Below, in pieces: positions 42,434 through 51,395 of a stretch of 64,000 bases of DNA. Position numbers and translations under genes: made by a program. The notes under the pieces were generated by a model. That model was not told the DNA's origin and ran no database searches. It saw only the letters and a program-made list of their open reading frames with translations. Numbering within the stretch: the first letter of the stretch is position 1; each line of letters opens with the position of its first letter. This DNA is from Actinomycetota bacterium (GTDB lineage: Bacteria > Actinomycetota > Thermoleophilia > Miltoncostaeales > Miltoncostaeaceae). The stretch lies in contig VGCE01000006.1 of NCBI GenBank assembly GCA_016870155.1, positions 36,052 to 100,051 on the forward strand, given 5' to 3'.

Positions 42434-45006
42434 TCCGCGGCGGGCGCTGCCGCGTCGGACGAGCTGCCGTTCCCGCCAGATGACGCCCCTGCGCCCGCCG
42501 GCTTGCGGCGGCGCCTGCGGCGGCGCCTCCGGAGCTGGGCGCGATCGGCGGGCGGGTCGCCGCCGTTGGCATCGCCTGCGGCAGGCGCAGCAGCCGCGGG
42601 GGTAGTCGAGGATGCGGATCCGGCACCATCGTCGCCGGTGCCCTCGCCCGATGCGGCGCTGGGTGCGGCCCCGGCGACCTCCGACGTGGACATCTTCCGA
42701 CGGCGCCTGCGGCGCCTGCGCGTTGTGCCGCCGTCGTCCGACCCCTGCACGCCGATGCCCACCTCGACGGCTTCAGGCAGGCGCGGGGCCTTGGGGCGCA
42801 GCTGGTTCCACACCCGTGCGCTGTGCAGGGCACGCGAGTTGCGGCTACCCACGGCGGCGCGAAGCGCGCGCCGGGCCTCCGGCTCGGTCCAGTCGATGGA
42901 ATCCAGCGCGCCACGAAGCGCGGCCCAGCCGCCGCAGGTGCCGGCCGCGCGGCTGGCCACGCGGATGTCCTCGCTGCGAAACGGCACGTCGCCGGGCCCG
43001 AGGGCCAGCACCACGCGGCCCGCCTGGCCGACCTTCAGGGGCGAGCCCTCGGCCGGGGGCGCCACCGGAACGGGCGCGGGCGCGCCGACGGCGCGCAGCC
43101 AGAGGCCGATGAGGCCGATCTCGCCGCCGTTCTCGATGAGGTGCTGCGACTCCCACTTGGCGATGCGGTGGATCTCCTGGTTGCGGCCGGGGCGGCTGGC
43201 GTCGCCCAGGCCACGCGACACCTCCCACGCCCAGGCGGGGGCCCACGACGACGCCGAGTCAAGCGCCGACCAGCGGCGGCGGCGCTCGGCCGACCGCCCC
43301 TGCTGCTCGAGCGAGGCGACGTTCTCCCACTTGCCCGCCTGGTCGGCGTGAAACCAAAGTGCACGGATGCGCTCGCGGGCGGTCATGCGCAGGCGGTCGA
43401 GCACCGCGCGCGGGGCGTCGGCGGGCAGCGCCTGGCGGAGGTCCGGCTGCACCAGCAGCGCAAGGGCCCACGCGCGCCACAGAGCCTGCTCATCGCCGTT
43501 CTCGGCCTGGCGTGCAATCACGCCCGACAGCGCCCACCATGCGTGGGCGCCCAGCGGGTCGATGCCCGCGGCGAGCTTCTCGGCGACCTCCTGCCAGTTG
43601 GTGTCGCGGGCGGCGGCCTGCACCCATTCCTCCATGACCCCGACCGGGATCTGCGCGGGGTCGGCCTCGCGCCAGCCGCCATCCTGAAAGCCGGCCACGA
43701 GGGTGGAGGGCGAGGCGCCGGGGTTCACCAGGCTCGCGCGGCCGCCGTCCTGCTCGGCCAGCAACTCGGCCGCGCGGGCGAGCTTGCCGCGCTCGCCGCC
43801 CTCGGGTGGACCTGCCACGCGGCCAAGCGGCTTGTACCAGCCCATGCCGAAGAGGTCGTGGCTGGTCTGCACGCCCATGGGGTCTCCGGTCGGCAGGAAC
43901 TCCACCGACACGGCCTCCTTGCCCTCGGCCGGACGCATCACGCGCCCCAGGCGCTGCACGAACACGCGCTCGCTCGTGGTGGGGGCCAGGTGCATCACCA
44001 CCGACGCGCGGGTCTCGTCCCAACCCTCGGTGAGCAGGTCGGCGTTGCAGAGCACGTCGATCTTCCCGGCGCCGAAGTCCTTGAGCACCCGCTGCAGCTC
44101 GCGCGCCTGGGTCTGGCCCGATACCGCCGCGGCCTTCGCGCCGCGCTCGGTCATCTCGTCGGCCAGCGCGTGCGCCTGGGCGACGGTGGCCGTGTAGGCC
44201 ACGCCCGCGAGGCCCAGCGGCATGAAGTGCTCGGCCCACACATCGGCGCAGGCGCGATGCCACAGCGCGCGGTCGAGGGCACGGCCCAGGCTCGCCTGGT
44301 CGAAGTCGCCGCGCACGCGGGTGACATCCGAGAGGTCCACCGCGCGCTCCACGCGCAGCGACCTGAGGGGACAGAGGATGCCGCGGTCGATCGCCGACTG
44401 GCGATCGAGCGTGGCGGCGACGGGGCCGAACACCTGCTCCACGTGACCGGTGGTGGTGGCGGGCGTGGCGGTGAAGCCCACGATCACGGCGTTCCTGGCG
44501 CGATCGACCATGCGACGGGTCTGCGCGCCGAGGGTGGTGTGGGCCTCATCGCATATCACGAGCGTGACAGCGTCCCAGTCGGCATCGTCCTGGTTCCTCA
44601 GGCCCGCCTGGTAGGTGCAGATGGCTACGCCGGGACGGCCGATCGATCGCACGCCGTCGATGGTGAAGGGCACGTCGGGGAAGAAGGTGGCGAGCGCCTG
44701 GGCGGTCTGCTCGGCCAGGTTCCGGCGGGGCACGAACACCACGGCCGATCCGTCGAGTGCGGCGGCCAGGGCGCAGAAGGTGATGGTCTTGCCGGATCCG
44801 GTGGGGGCGTCCACCCATGTGCGGCTGGCGCCGGCGCGCAGGCGCACTCCGAGCTCGTCGAGTGCCTCGATCTGGTGTTCGCGGAGCACCACGCCGGACC
44901 ACCACGTGGCCGGATCGGACAGCGCGGCCTCGAGTCGCTCCGCGGGGGATAGCGCCTCGGTGGGCTCTAGGGATGTGCTCATGCCATCTGGCACCTCTCG
45001 GCGCAT
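42430..45006 (-). CDS. SF2 DEAH-type helicase with two poly-arginine C-terminal runs
   Basis: The 858-residue protein has the restriction-helicase-like core: Q-like REHQIEALDELGVRL, Walker A APTGSGKTITF, CDEAHTTLG (DEAH box), GFTATPAT (motif III) and QRLGRVMRP (motif VI). A long C-terminal region (about 400-760) follows without recognised domains. Its low-complexity tail contains two Arg runs, eight and nine residues each followed by Lys, separated by an acidic/Ala/Ser segment. The tail is probably a nucleic-acid-binding extension. Starts at ATG 45006, GTG 44994 or ATG 44982 are all possible. Confidence 0.82.
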   Translation of the reverse strand: MRREVPDGMSTSLEPTEALSPAERLEAALSDPATWWSGVVLREHQIEALDELGVRLRAGASRTWVDAPTGSGKTITFCALAAALDGSAVVFVPRRNLAEQTAQALATFFPDVPFTIDGVRSIGRPGVAICTYQAGLRNQDDADWDAVTLVICDEAHTTLGAQTRRMVDRARNAVIVGFTATPATTTGHVEQVFGPVAATLDRQSAIDRGILCPLRSLRVERAVDLSDVTRVRGDFDQASLGRALDRALWHRACADVWAEHFMPLGLAGVAYTATVAQAHALADEMTERGAKAAAVSGQTQARELQRVLKDFGAGKIDVLCNADLLTEGWDETRASVVMHLAPTTSERVFVQRLGRVMRPAEGKEAVSVEFLPTGDPMGVQTSHDLFGMGWYKPLGRVAGPPEGGERGKLARAAELLAEQDGGRASLVNPGASPSTLVAGFQDGGWREADPAQIPVGVMEEWVQAAARDTNWQEVAEKLAAGIDPLGAHAWWALSGVIARQAENGDEQALWRAWALALLVQPDLRQALPADAPRAVLDRLRMTARERIRALWFHADQAGKWENVASLEQQGRSAERRRRWSALDSASSWAPAWAWEVSRGLGDASRPGRNQEIHRIAKWESQHLIENGGEIGLIGLWLRAVGAPAPVPVAPPAEGSPLKVGQAGRVVLALGPGDVPFRSEDIRVASRAAGTCGGWAALRGALDSIDWTEPEARRALRAAVGSRNSRALHSARVWNQLRPKAPRLPEAVEVGIGVQGSDDGGTTRRRRRRRRKMSTSEVAGAAPSAASGEGTGDDGAGSASSTTPAAAAPAAGDANGGDPPADRAQLRRRRRRRRRKPAGAGASSGGNGSSSDAAAPAAE

Positions 45007-45206
45007 GACCTGTGGCCATGCGCGGCGGGCCCCCGGGCGGGGCCGATGCGGGCTGAAGGACCCGTCACGCGGTCGGCGTGGCGCTCAGCAGAGGCACCGG
45101 ACGGCCTGCGGGTCGGCCCTGACAATAGCAGCAGCATGCGCCGCCGGCTATTCCGCAAGGGCCCGTGCAGCACGCCGCCGAGGCGGGGCGCTAGAGTGGC
45201 CGCGCT

Positions 45207-45815
45207 ATGGGTAGTCAATCCTCGGGGGGCGGCGGCATAAACCAATGGGCACGGCCAGTGCTCCTGGCAGTCGCCTGCATCGTCATCGGCTTCGTCGTCG
45301 GATGGTTTGCCCGCGGCGACGGCGGAGGGGTCGTGCTCCCCACCGTCGCGGACGCCGTGCAGACCATGGCCACGGTGCCGACCACCGACACCACCGCCAC
45401 GGTCTCCACCACCGGCACCACGGGCACCACCGGAACCACGGGCACCACCGGCACCACGGGCACCACCGGAACCACGGGGACCACCGGCGCCACCGGCGCC
45501 ACTGTTGCCGGCGCCCCGGCGCGTGACCAGATCAATCTGGTCATCCTCAACGGCACCGAGACGAGTGGCCTCGCCGCCAAGACCCAGGCGCAGGCGGAAT
45601 CCATCGGCTACTCCAACGTCGGCATCGGCGACGCCCCGGCGACGCAGGCCAACACCGTCGCCTACTACCGCACGGGCGAAAACGCCGCGGCCCAGCAGGT
45701 GGCCGCCGATCTCGGCGCGCAGACCGAGGAAGCCCTCACGGCCGGCAGCGGCGTGGAGTCGGCAGCCGTCACGGTGCAGCCTGACGTCGACGTGGTGCTC
45801 GTCCTCGGGGGATGA
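45207..45815 (+). CDS. LytR_C-domain membrane protein with Thr-Gly repeat spacer
   Basis: The 202-residue protein has a short N-terminus and one transmembrane helix (PVLLAVACIVIGFVVGWFA). A Thr/Gly repeat spacer (TTGTTGTTG...) follows, then a C-terminal LytR_cpsA_psr C-terminal-type domain (INLVILNGTETSGLAAKTQAQAESIGYSNVGIGDAPA...VAYYRTGENAAAQQVAADLG). It probably sits on the outer face of the membrane near the wall. ATG 45207 has -10 TAGAGT (45192-45197) 9 nt upstream. The stop overlaps the next start (ATGA). Confidence 0.82.
   Translation: MGSQSSGGGGINQWARPVLLAVACIVIGFVVGWFARGDGGGVVLPTVADAVQTMATVPTTDTTATVSTTGTTGTTGTTGTTGTTGTTGTTGTTGATGATVAGAPARDQINLVILNGTETSGLAAKTQAQAESIGYSNVGIGDAPATQANTVAYYRTGENAAAQQVAADLGAQTEEALTAGSGVESAAVTVQPDVDVVLVLGG
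45408..45498 (+). repeat. 18-bp in-frame tandem repeat coding Thr-Thr-Gly
   Basis: About five units of an 18-bp ACCACCGGMACCACGGGC-like motif, degenerating into GCC-containing units at the end. Unit changes keep the frame, so spacer length can vary without breaking the protein. Confidence 0.8.
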
Positions 45816-48343
45816 CCCCGGCCGACGGGCCCGGCCTCAGGGTCGGGGTCCGGCTCCCGCAGTACGCATCGAGTTGGCCCGACCTTCGTGATGCCGCCAT
45901 CCGTGCGGAGTCGCTGGGCTTCGCATCGGCCTGGCTGAACGACCACCTCTGGACCCCAGGGCGACTGCATGCCGACGACGCCTTCGACGTGTTCACCGGC
46001 CTTGCCGCCGTAGCGGCGGTCACCAACCGCATGTCGCTGGGCACGGCGGTGATGTCGGCGTCGTACCGGCCCGCGCAGCTGGCGGCCAAGATGGCCTCGG
46101 TCATCGACGTCATCTCGGGCGGCCGCCTGCTTCTGGGCATCGGCACGGGTTCCGACGAGGGCGAGCACCGGGCCTACGGCTACCCCTTCCCCGAGCCGCG
46201 CGAGCGCACCGCCGGCCTGCTGCGCGCGCTCGAGGTGATCGAGGCCATGTGGGCATCGCCGGATGGCGCCACGCTCGATGGCGCGCTCGAGGATGCCCCC
46301 TGCAACCCGCCCGTCATCTCGCGGCCGCGGCCGCCGATCCTCATCGCGGCCCACAAGAAGCGCCTGCTGCAGGTGGCGGGCACCCGTGGCGACGGCATCT
46401 TCGCGGCGTTCCTCGAGCCCGACGACCTGCGGTCCCGCGTGGCCATCGCCCAGGCGGCGCGTGAGGCCGCGGGCATCGAGGGCCCCCTGCGTGTGGCGGT
46501 GTACATCTACGCCCTGCCGGTGCGAAGCCACGACGAGGCCCTCGAGTGGATCGCCCCCGAGGCCGAGGCACTGGGCAACGCGCCCCGCTCCTACCTGAAG
46601 TGGCTGCCCTCGCGCGGCCTTGCGGCCCCGCCCGAGCAGATCGCGGCAGAGCTGGCCAGGTTCGCCGCGGCCGGCGCCACCGACGCCGTGCTGGTGCTGC
46701 CCAACCGCGTGCCCCCCGAGGCACTCGACGCCCTGGCCGAGGTGATGTCGGCTCCCGCCACGGTGACTGCCGCCACGGTGACAGTCACCACCCCCGAGGG
46801 GGGACAGTCACCGGTCCCGGCAGAACCACACGGCGAAGGGCGATCCGCGGGGGTCTCCGCCGGAGGGGTGACAGTCACCGCCAATCTCGTTGACCTGCTC
46901 GTGGAGCGGCATCGTCGCGATGGCCGGGGGGGCCACCCCGCGGTGAGCGACGAGGACGGCACCTGGACCTTCGACGACCTGTCGCTGGCCATGCGCCGGG
47001 CGGTGGGGGCACTGCGGGCAGCCGGGCTTGTGCGGGGGCAGCACGTGGCCGTGGTGAACCGCGACGGCAGGCACTGGGTGCAGGCGGTGCTCGGCATCGC
47101 GGCGGCCGGCGGCGTGGCGATCCCGCTCGACCCGGCCATGCACCCTGACCTGCTGCAGTCGGTGCTGGACGACGCCGCGGTGACCATGGTGATCGCCGAC
47201 GACCCGGTGCCGGGCGGGCCCTGGCGGGTGCTGCACCCCGAGGCGCTCGACGCCGCGCGGCCCGCGGCGATCGCCCCGGTGCACCCCGACGACCCGGCCT
47301 ACATCGTGTACTCGTCGGGCTCCACGGGAAAGCCCAAGGGCGCCATGCACGCCCATCGCGACATGCGGGCGTCGGTGGAGGGCTACTCGGCCGACGTGCT
47401 GGGGCTGGGCCCGGGCGACACCTGCCACGCGGTATCGCGCGGCTACACGTCGCTGGGGTTCGGCAACGGGTTCTTCCGCCCGCTTGGCCGCGGCGCCCAT
47501 CTGGTGCATACCCGCACCAAGCCCAACGTGCGCACGGTCATCCATGCCTGCGAGGCCCACGGGGTCACGGTGCTCTCGGGCGTGCCCACCTTCTGGGCGC
47601 AGCTCACGGAGTTCCTCGCCCGCCACCCCGACCTTCGCGACTCCATCCGCACCGTGCGCCTGGGGGTGTCATCGGGCGACTCCCTGCCCGGCCCGGTGCT
47701 CACCCGCCTGCGCGAGGTGATCCCCGGGCTCGACGTGCTCGAGGGCTTCGGCTGCTCCGAGGCGTCGAACATCGTGCTCTCCACGCGGCCGGGCGACGAC
47801 CTGCCGGGCCGTCTCGGCCGGCCCGTCCCCGGCGCCGAGGTGTCGCTGCGCGACGAGCAGGGCGCGCCGGTGCAGCCCGGCACCCCCGGCCAGCTGTGGA
47901 TCAGGTCGGAGAGCAACACCTCCGGCTACTGGCGCCGCGCCGACCTCACGCGCGACCTGTTGCACGGCGAGTGGGTGCGGATGAGCGACATGCTCGTGGA
48001 GGAGGACGGCGTGTTCCGCCACGTGGGCCGCGCAGACGACCTGTTCAAGGTGGACGCCAAGTTCGTGAGCCCTGTGCAGGTGGAGGCGGTGATCCACGAC
48101 CACCCGGCCGTGGCCGAGGTGGCCGTGGTGGGACGCGCCGACGACGCCGGCCTGATGCGCGTGGTGGCGGTGGTGGTGCCCCGCGAGGGCGCCGACACCG
48201 GCGCGGCCGAGCACGAGATCCGCCAGGCCGTGGCCCACGGCCTGGGCGCCTACTCGGCCCCCTCGGTGATCGAGTGGCGCGACGAGCTTCCGCGCCTGGC
48301 ATCGGGCAAGGTGGCCCGGCGCGTGCTGCGCGAGGGCGCCTAG
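45812..48343 (+). CDS. LLM-class F420-type oxidoreductase fused to AMP-forming acyl-CoA ligase
   Basis: One open frame of 843 residues holds two enzymes. Residues about 1-312 are a luciferase-like (LLM) F420/FMN oxidoreductase (RLPQYASSWPDLRDAAIRAESLGFASAWLNDHLW; GGRLLLGIGTGSDEGEHRAYG). Residues about 360-843 are an ANL-superfamily ligase with YIVYSSGSTGKPKGAMH at 500-510, GCSEASNIVLS, the WVRMSDM core, RADDLFKVDAKFVSP hinge and catalytic Lys near LASGKVARRVL; it resembles benzoate-CoA ligases. The linker (about 316-356) is encoded by GGTGACWGTCACC repeats. ATG overlaps the previous stop. It may be a true fusion, or two genes joined by a repeat insertion. Confidence 0.82.
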   Translation: MTPADGPGLRVGVRLPQYASSWPDLRDAAIRAESLGFASAWLNDHLWTPGRLHADDAFDVFTGLAAVAAVTNRMSLGTAVMSASYRPAQLAAKMASVIDVISGGRLLLGIGTGSDEGEHRAYGYPFPEPRERTAGLLRALEVIEAMWASPDGATLDGALEDAPCNPPVISRPRPPILIAAHKKRLLQVAGTRGDGIFAAFLEPDDLRSRVAIAQAAREAAGIEGPLRVAVYIYALPVRSHDEALEWIAPEAEALGNAPRSYLKWLPSRGLAAPPEQIAAELARFAAAGATDAVLVLPNRVPPEALDALAEVMSAPATVTAATVTVTTPEGGQSPVPAEPHGEGRSAGVSAGGVTVTANLVDLLVERHRRDGRGGHPAVSDEDGTWTFDDLSLAMRRAVGALRAAGLVRGQHVAVVNRDGRHWVQAVLGIAAAGGVAIPLDPAMHPDLLQSVLDDAAVTMVIADDPVPGGPWRVLHPEALDAARPAAIAPVHPDDPAYIVYSSGSTGKPKGAMHAHRDMRASVEGYSADVLGLGPGDTCHAVSRGYTSLGFGNGFFRPLGRGAHLVHTRTKPNVRTVIHACEAHGVTVLSGVPTFWAQLTEFLARHPDLRDSIRTVRLGVSSGDSLPGPVLTRLREVIPGLDVLEGFGCSEASNIVLSTRPGDDLPGRLGRPVPGAEVSLRDEQGAPVQPGTPGQLWIRSESNTSGYWRRADLTRDLLHGEWVRMSDMLVEEDGVFRHVGRADDLFKVDAKFVSPVQVEAVIHDHPAVAEVAVVGRADDAGLMRVVAVVVPREGADTGAAEHEIRQAVAHGLGAYSAPSVIEWRDELPRLASGKVARRVLREGA
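46762..46878. repeat. REP-like palindrome block D in the fusion linker
   Basis: Copies lie at 46762-46774 (degenerate), 46777-46789 (exact, A centre), 46800-46812 (one mismatch, GGGGAC) and 46866-46878 (exact). The middle two form a 10-nt-gap doublet like blocks A and B. After the doublet comes a GGCAGAACC segment, also seen after the doublet in block B (16182-16192). The block translates in frame as ATVTAATVTVTTPEG...GVTVTAN. Confidence 0.82.
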
Positions 48344-48391
48344 CCACCGCTCGCGCTGCCGGCCCGGGCGCCGGTGATACCTTCGGCCGCG

Positions 48392-49186
48392 ATGTCCGCA
48401 ACGCTCGTGGCCTTCCTCATCACGCTGCTCGCAGGGCTGGCAACCGTGATCGGCGGGCTCATCGCGGTGTCGGCCCGGCGAGGCAACCGCGCGTTCCTGG
48501 CGGTGGCCCTCGCCTTCAGCGCCGGCGCGATGCTCTACGTGTCGTTTGTCGAGATCATGCCCAAGGCCGTCGACTCACTGGGCCAGTCGGACTCCCGCGG
48601 CAACGCGCTACTTTGGGCCACGCTGGCTTTCTTCGGCGGCATCGCCCTGGTGGCCCTGCTCGACCACGGGCTGTCGCGCCTGCAGCGGCGCGGGCGGGCG
48701 CGGGTGGATCACTCGGGCGGCTCCTCGCACGACCGGCTGCGGCGCATGGGCCTGCTCATCGCGCTGGTGGTGGCCCTCCACAACTTCCCCGAGGGGCTCG
48801 CCACGTTCCTGGTGCTGCTGGAGGAGCCCGCGGTGGGCCTGGCCATTGCCGTGGCCATCGCCATCCACAACATCCCCGAGGGCATCGCCATCGCCGCGCC
48901 CATCCACGGGGGCACGGGCAGCAAGCGACGCGCCGTGGCCATGTCGATGGCGGCAGGCCTCGCCGAGCCCGCCGGCGCCATACTGGGCTACGCCATCCTG
49001 GCGCCGTTCATCACCGATGCGGTGTTCGGCGTGGTGTTCGCCGCCGTGGCCGGGGTGATGGTGTTCATCTCGCTGCACGAGCTGATCCCCGCCGCCCGTG
49101 AGCACGGTCGCCCGTTGCTGGCCACCAACGGGGCGATCGCGGGGATGATCGTGATGGCGGCGTCGCTCATCCTGCTGCAGTCCTAG
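48392..49186 (+). CDS. ZIP-family divalent metal transporter (ZupT-like)
   Basis: The 264-residue protein has eight predicted helices and the two metal-coordinating ZIP motifs LHNFPEGLATF and IHNIPEGIAIAAP, with a short His-poor loop between helices 3 and 4 (HSGGSSHD). It imports Zn2+, Fe2+ or related ions. ATG 48392 has -10 TACCTT (48378-48383) 8 nt upstream. Its stop overlaps the stop of the convergent HAD gene. Confidence 0.9.
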   Translation: MSATLVAFLITLLAGLATVIGGLIAVSARRGNRAFLAVALAFSAGAMLYVSFVEIMPKAVDSLGQSDSRGNALLWATLAFFGGIALVALLDHGLSRLQRRGRARVDHSGGSSHDRLRRMGLLIALVVALHNFPEGLATFLVLLEEPAVGLAIAVAIAIHNIPEGIAIAAPIHGGTGSKRRAVAMSMAAGLAEPAGAILGYAILAPFITDAVFGVVFAAVAGVMVFISLHELIPAAREHGRPLLATNGAIAGMIVMAASLILLQS

Positions 49187-49986
49187 CCGCCGAGCAGTGC
49201 CCCGAGGTCGTCCGCCACCGCCACCGGCGTGGCGCCCTTCCAGCCCTGGGCCTCCTCCCGCGAGGTGACCCCCGTGAGCACCAGCGCGGCGTCCAGCCCC
49301 GCGGCCACCGCGCCGCCCACGTCGGAGTCGAGCCGGTCACCCACGGCCAGCACCGGGCCGCTCACCCCCAGCCGCTCGCGCGCGATGCGCCAGGCGTCGG
49401 GCCCCGGCTTGCCCACCGCCACCGCCTGCACCCCGGCGGCATACTCCACGTAGGCCACCACCGCTCCCGTGCCGGGGCGCACGCCGTTCTCTCCCGGCAC
49501 CAGGCGGTCGCGCCCGGTGGCGATGACCGGCGCACCGCCAACCGCCGCGCGCACCGCCCAGGTGAGCTCGCGGTAGGAGAGGTCGGCGTGCCCCGCCAGC
49601 ACCACCACGTCGGCACCGGGCACGTGCGACTCGCGCGACACCACCTTGAGCCCCGCGGCCTGCACGTGGCGCACCATCGCGGGGCTCCCCACCACCACGG
49701 CCACCCCACCGCGGAAGCGATCAGCCAGGTACTGCTGCATCACCACGCCCGACGTGACGATCTCGTGCGCCGACCCGCGCACCCCGTGGCTCCACAGGCG
49801 CTGCACCACGTCCTCGGGCGCCGACGCCGGGTCGTTGGTGAGGAACACCACGGCCCGGCCAGCCGCCCGCCAGCGATCCACCGCCTCGGGCGCGCCCGGC
49901 ACGGCGGCAGCGCCCACCCACAGGCAGCCGTCGAGGTCGAGGATGAGCCCGTCGTACCTCTCGGCGATTGCGTGGACATCGGGCAT
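49183..49986 (-). CDS. HAD-IIA family sugar-phosphate phosphatase (NagD-like)
   Basis: The 267-residue protein has HAD motif I LILDLDGCLWVG, motif II FLTNDPAS, a large cap, motif III GKPGPDAW and motif IV VGDRLDSDVGGAVAAG. These are typical of NagD/PGP-type phosphatases acting on small phosphoesters. ATG 49986 has -10 TAGCAT (49993-49998) 6 nt upstream, back to back with the USP promoter. Confidence 0.9.
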   Translation of the reverse strand: MPDVHAIAERYDGLILDLDGCLWVGAAAVPGAPEAVDRWRAAGRAVVFLTNDPASAPEDVVQRLWSHGVRGSAHEIVTSGVVMQQYLADRFRGGVAVVVGSPAMVRHVQAAGLKVVSRESHVPGADVVVLAGHADLSYRELTWAVRAAVGGAPVIATGRDRLVPGENGVRPGTGAVVAYVEYAAGVQAVAVGKPGPDAWRIARERLGVSGPVLAVGDRLDSDVGGAVAAGLDAALVLTGVTSREEAQGWKGATPVAVADDLGALLGG

Positions 49987-50020
49987 GGCGCGATGCTACC
50001 GCCGTCCGTACGATGCCCCC
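49987..50020. promoter_or_regulatory. Divergent leaderless promoter pair (HAD / USP)
   Basis: The 34-bp gap contains only the two -10 hexamers: TAGCAT (minus, 49993-49998) and TACGAT (plus, 50009-50014). Each has a 6-nt spacer to its start codon, so the -35 regions must overlap the opposing transcription unit. Confidence 0.55.
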
Positions 50021-50452
50021 ATGGATGCCTACGCCCACGTGGCGGTCGCGGTGGAGGACAGCCCGGGATCGCACAAGGCGCTCGAGGAGGCGGCCCGCAT
50101 GGCGTCGCTCATCGGGGCGCGCCTGTCGGTGCTGCACGTGACCAGCATCCCCATGCCACCGCCCTACATGGGCGAGGGCGGGGTGTTCCTGCCCGATCCC
50201 GAGGTGATGCAGGCCGCCGCGCTCACGTGGCTGAAGGAGATGGTGGAGCACGTTCCGGGCGCCCAGCCGCAGGTGCTGGAGGGCCACCCGCCCGAGGCCG
50301 TGTGCCAGTGGGCCGCCGACAACGGCGTGGACCTGCTGGTGGCCGGTGCCGAGCGCGGACGCGTGGAGCGCCTGCTGCTGGGCAGCTTCGCGCTGCACCT
50401 GGCGCGCCACGCGCCCTGCGACATCTTGCTCGCGCGCCCCGACAGGGGCTGA
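50021..50452 (+). CDS. Universal stress protein (UspA family)
   Basis: The 143-residue protein has the UspA fold: VAVAVEDSPGSHKALEEAARMASLIGARLSVLHVTS at the N-terminus and the C-terminal nucleotide-binding-like loop LLVAGAERGRVERLLLGSFALHLARHAPCDILLAR. ATP binding is plausible from the glycine-rich loop. It is leaderless, with -10 TACGAT 6 nt before ATG. Confidence 0.9.
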   Translation: MDAYAHVAVAVEDSPGSHKALEEAARMASLIGARLSVLHVTSIPMPPPYMGEGGVFLPDPEVMQAAALTWLKEMVEHVPGAQPQVLEGHPPEAVCQWAADNGVDLLVAGAERGRVERLLLGSFALHLARHAPCDILLARPDRG

Positions 50453-50539
50453 CCCTTGCCGAATCCTTGACGTAGGGCGGGCAAATGCTGGCCGCGCGGC
50501 GTCGCGACGGCCCCGTGACCGCCGCTAGGGTGCCCGCCC

Positions 50540-51361
50540 GTGACCTGGTACGAGGCAATCGTCTACGGGATCGCCCAGGGACTCACCGAGTTCCTGCCCA
50601 TCTCGAGCTCCGGCCACCTGCTGCTCGTCCCCGCCTTCTTCGGCTGGGAGGATCCGGGTGCGCTGTTCACGGCGGTGATCCAGCTCGGCACCATGCTGGC
50701 GGTGGTCATCTACTTCTGGCGCGACCTGCTGAACGTGGCCACCACGTGGGTGCGGTCGTTCTGGACCCCCTCGCTCAGGGCGGACCTCAACGCGCGCATG
50801 GGCTGGTACCTGGTGATCGGCACCATCCCCATCGTCATCTTCGGGTTCATCTTCAAGGACCAGATCGAGACGGCCGCGCGCAGCCTGTACATCGTGGGCA
50901 CCACGCTCATCGTGTTCGGCCTGATCCTCGGCGCCATCGATTGGGCCAGCCGCAAGGCGCGCCCCGCAGACTCCGTGAAGCGCAATGACGCCATCGCCGT
51001 GGGCCTGGCCCAGGCCCTGGCGCTCATCCCGGGCGTGTCCCGATCGGGCGCCACCATCAGCGCGGGGCTGCTGATGGGCCTCACCCGCGAGGCCGCGGCA
51101 CGGTTCTCGTTCCTGCTGTCGGTCCCGGCCATCGTGCTGTCGGGCGTCTACGGCCTGTACGGCGAGATGGGATCGTCATCGGGCGGCGTGGGGCTCGGGC
51201 CGCTGATCATCGCCACCGTGGTGTCGTTCATCGTGGGCTACGCCGCCATCGCCTTCCTGCTGCGCTGGCTCGCGCGCCACTCGCTCTACATCTTCGTGGT
51301 GTACCGGGTGATCCTGGGGGTCCTCGTCCTCGCCCTTGCCGCGGGAGGCGTGATCTCCTGA
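50540..51361 (+). CDS. uppP: Undecaprenyl-diphosphate phosphatase
   Basis: The 273-residue, eight-helix membrane enzyme (BacA/UppP) recycles the undecaprenyl carrier used for peptidoglycan and glycan export. The two active-site motifs are QGLTEFLPISSSGH and ALIPGVSRSGATISAG. GTG 50540 has -10 TAGGGT (50526-50531) 8 nt upstream. It fits with ddl and the GT87/GtrA cluster as part of the wall-synthesis machinery in this region. Confidence 0.95.
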   Translation: MTWYEAIVYGIAQGLTEFLPISSSGHLLLVPAFFGWEDPGALFTAVIQLGTMLAVVIYFWRDLLNVATTWVRSFWTPSLRADLNARMGWYLVIGTIPIVIFGFIFKDQIETAARSLYIVGTTLIVFGLILGAIDWASRKARPADSVKRNDAIAVGLAQALALIPGVSRSGATISAGLLMGLTREAAARFSFLLSVPAIVLSGVYGLYGEMGSSSGGVGLGPLIIATVVSFIVGYAAIAFLLRWLARHSLYIFVVYRVILGVLVLALAAGGVIS

Positions 51362-51395
51362 GCAGAGACGGCAGGTGGCGCTATCCTGCCTAGTC

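Noticed and set aside
45408..45498. Short tandem repeats that could suggest a CRISPR array
   Set aside because: The units are contiguous 18-bp coding repeats without spacers, in frame in a membrane-protein gene.
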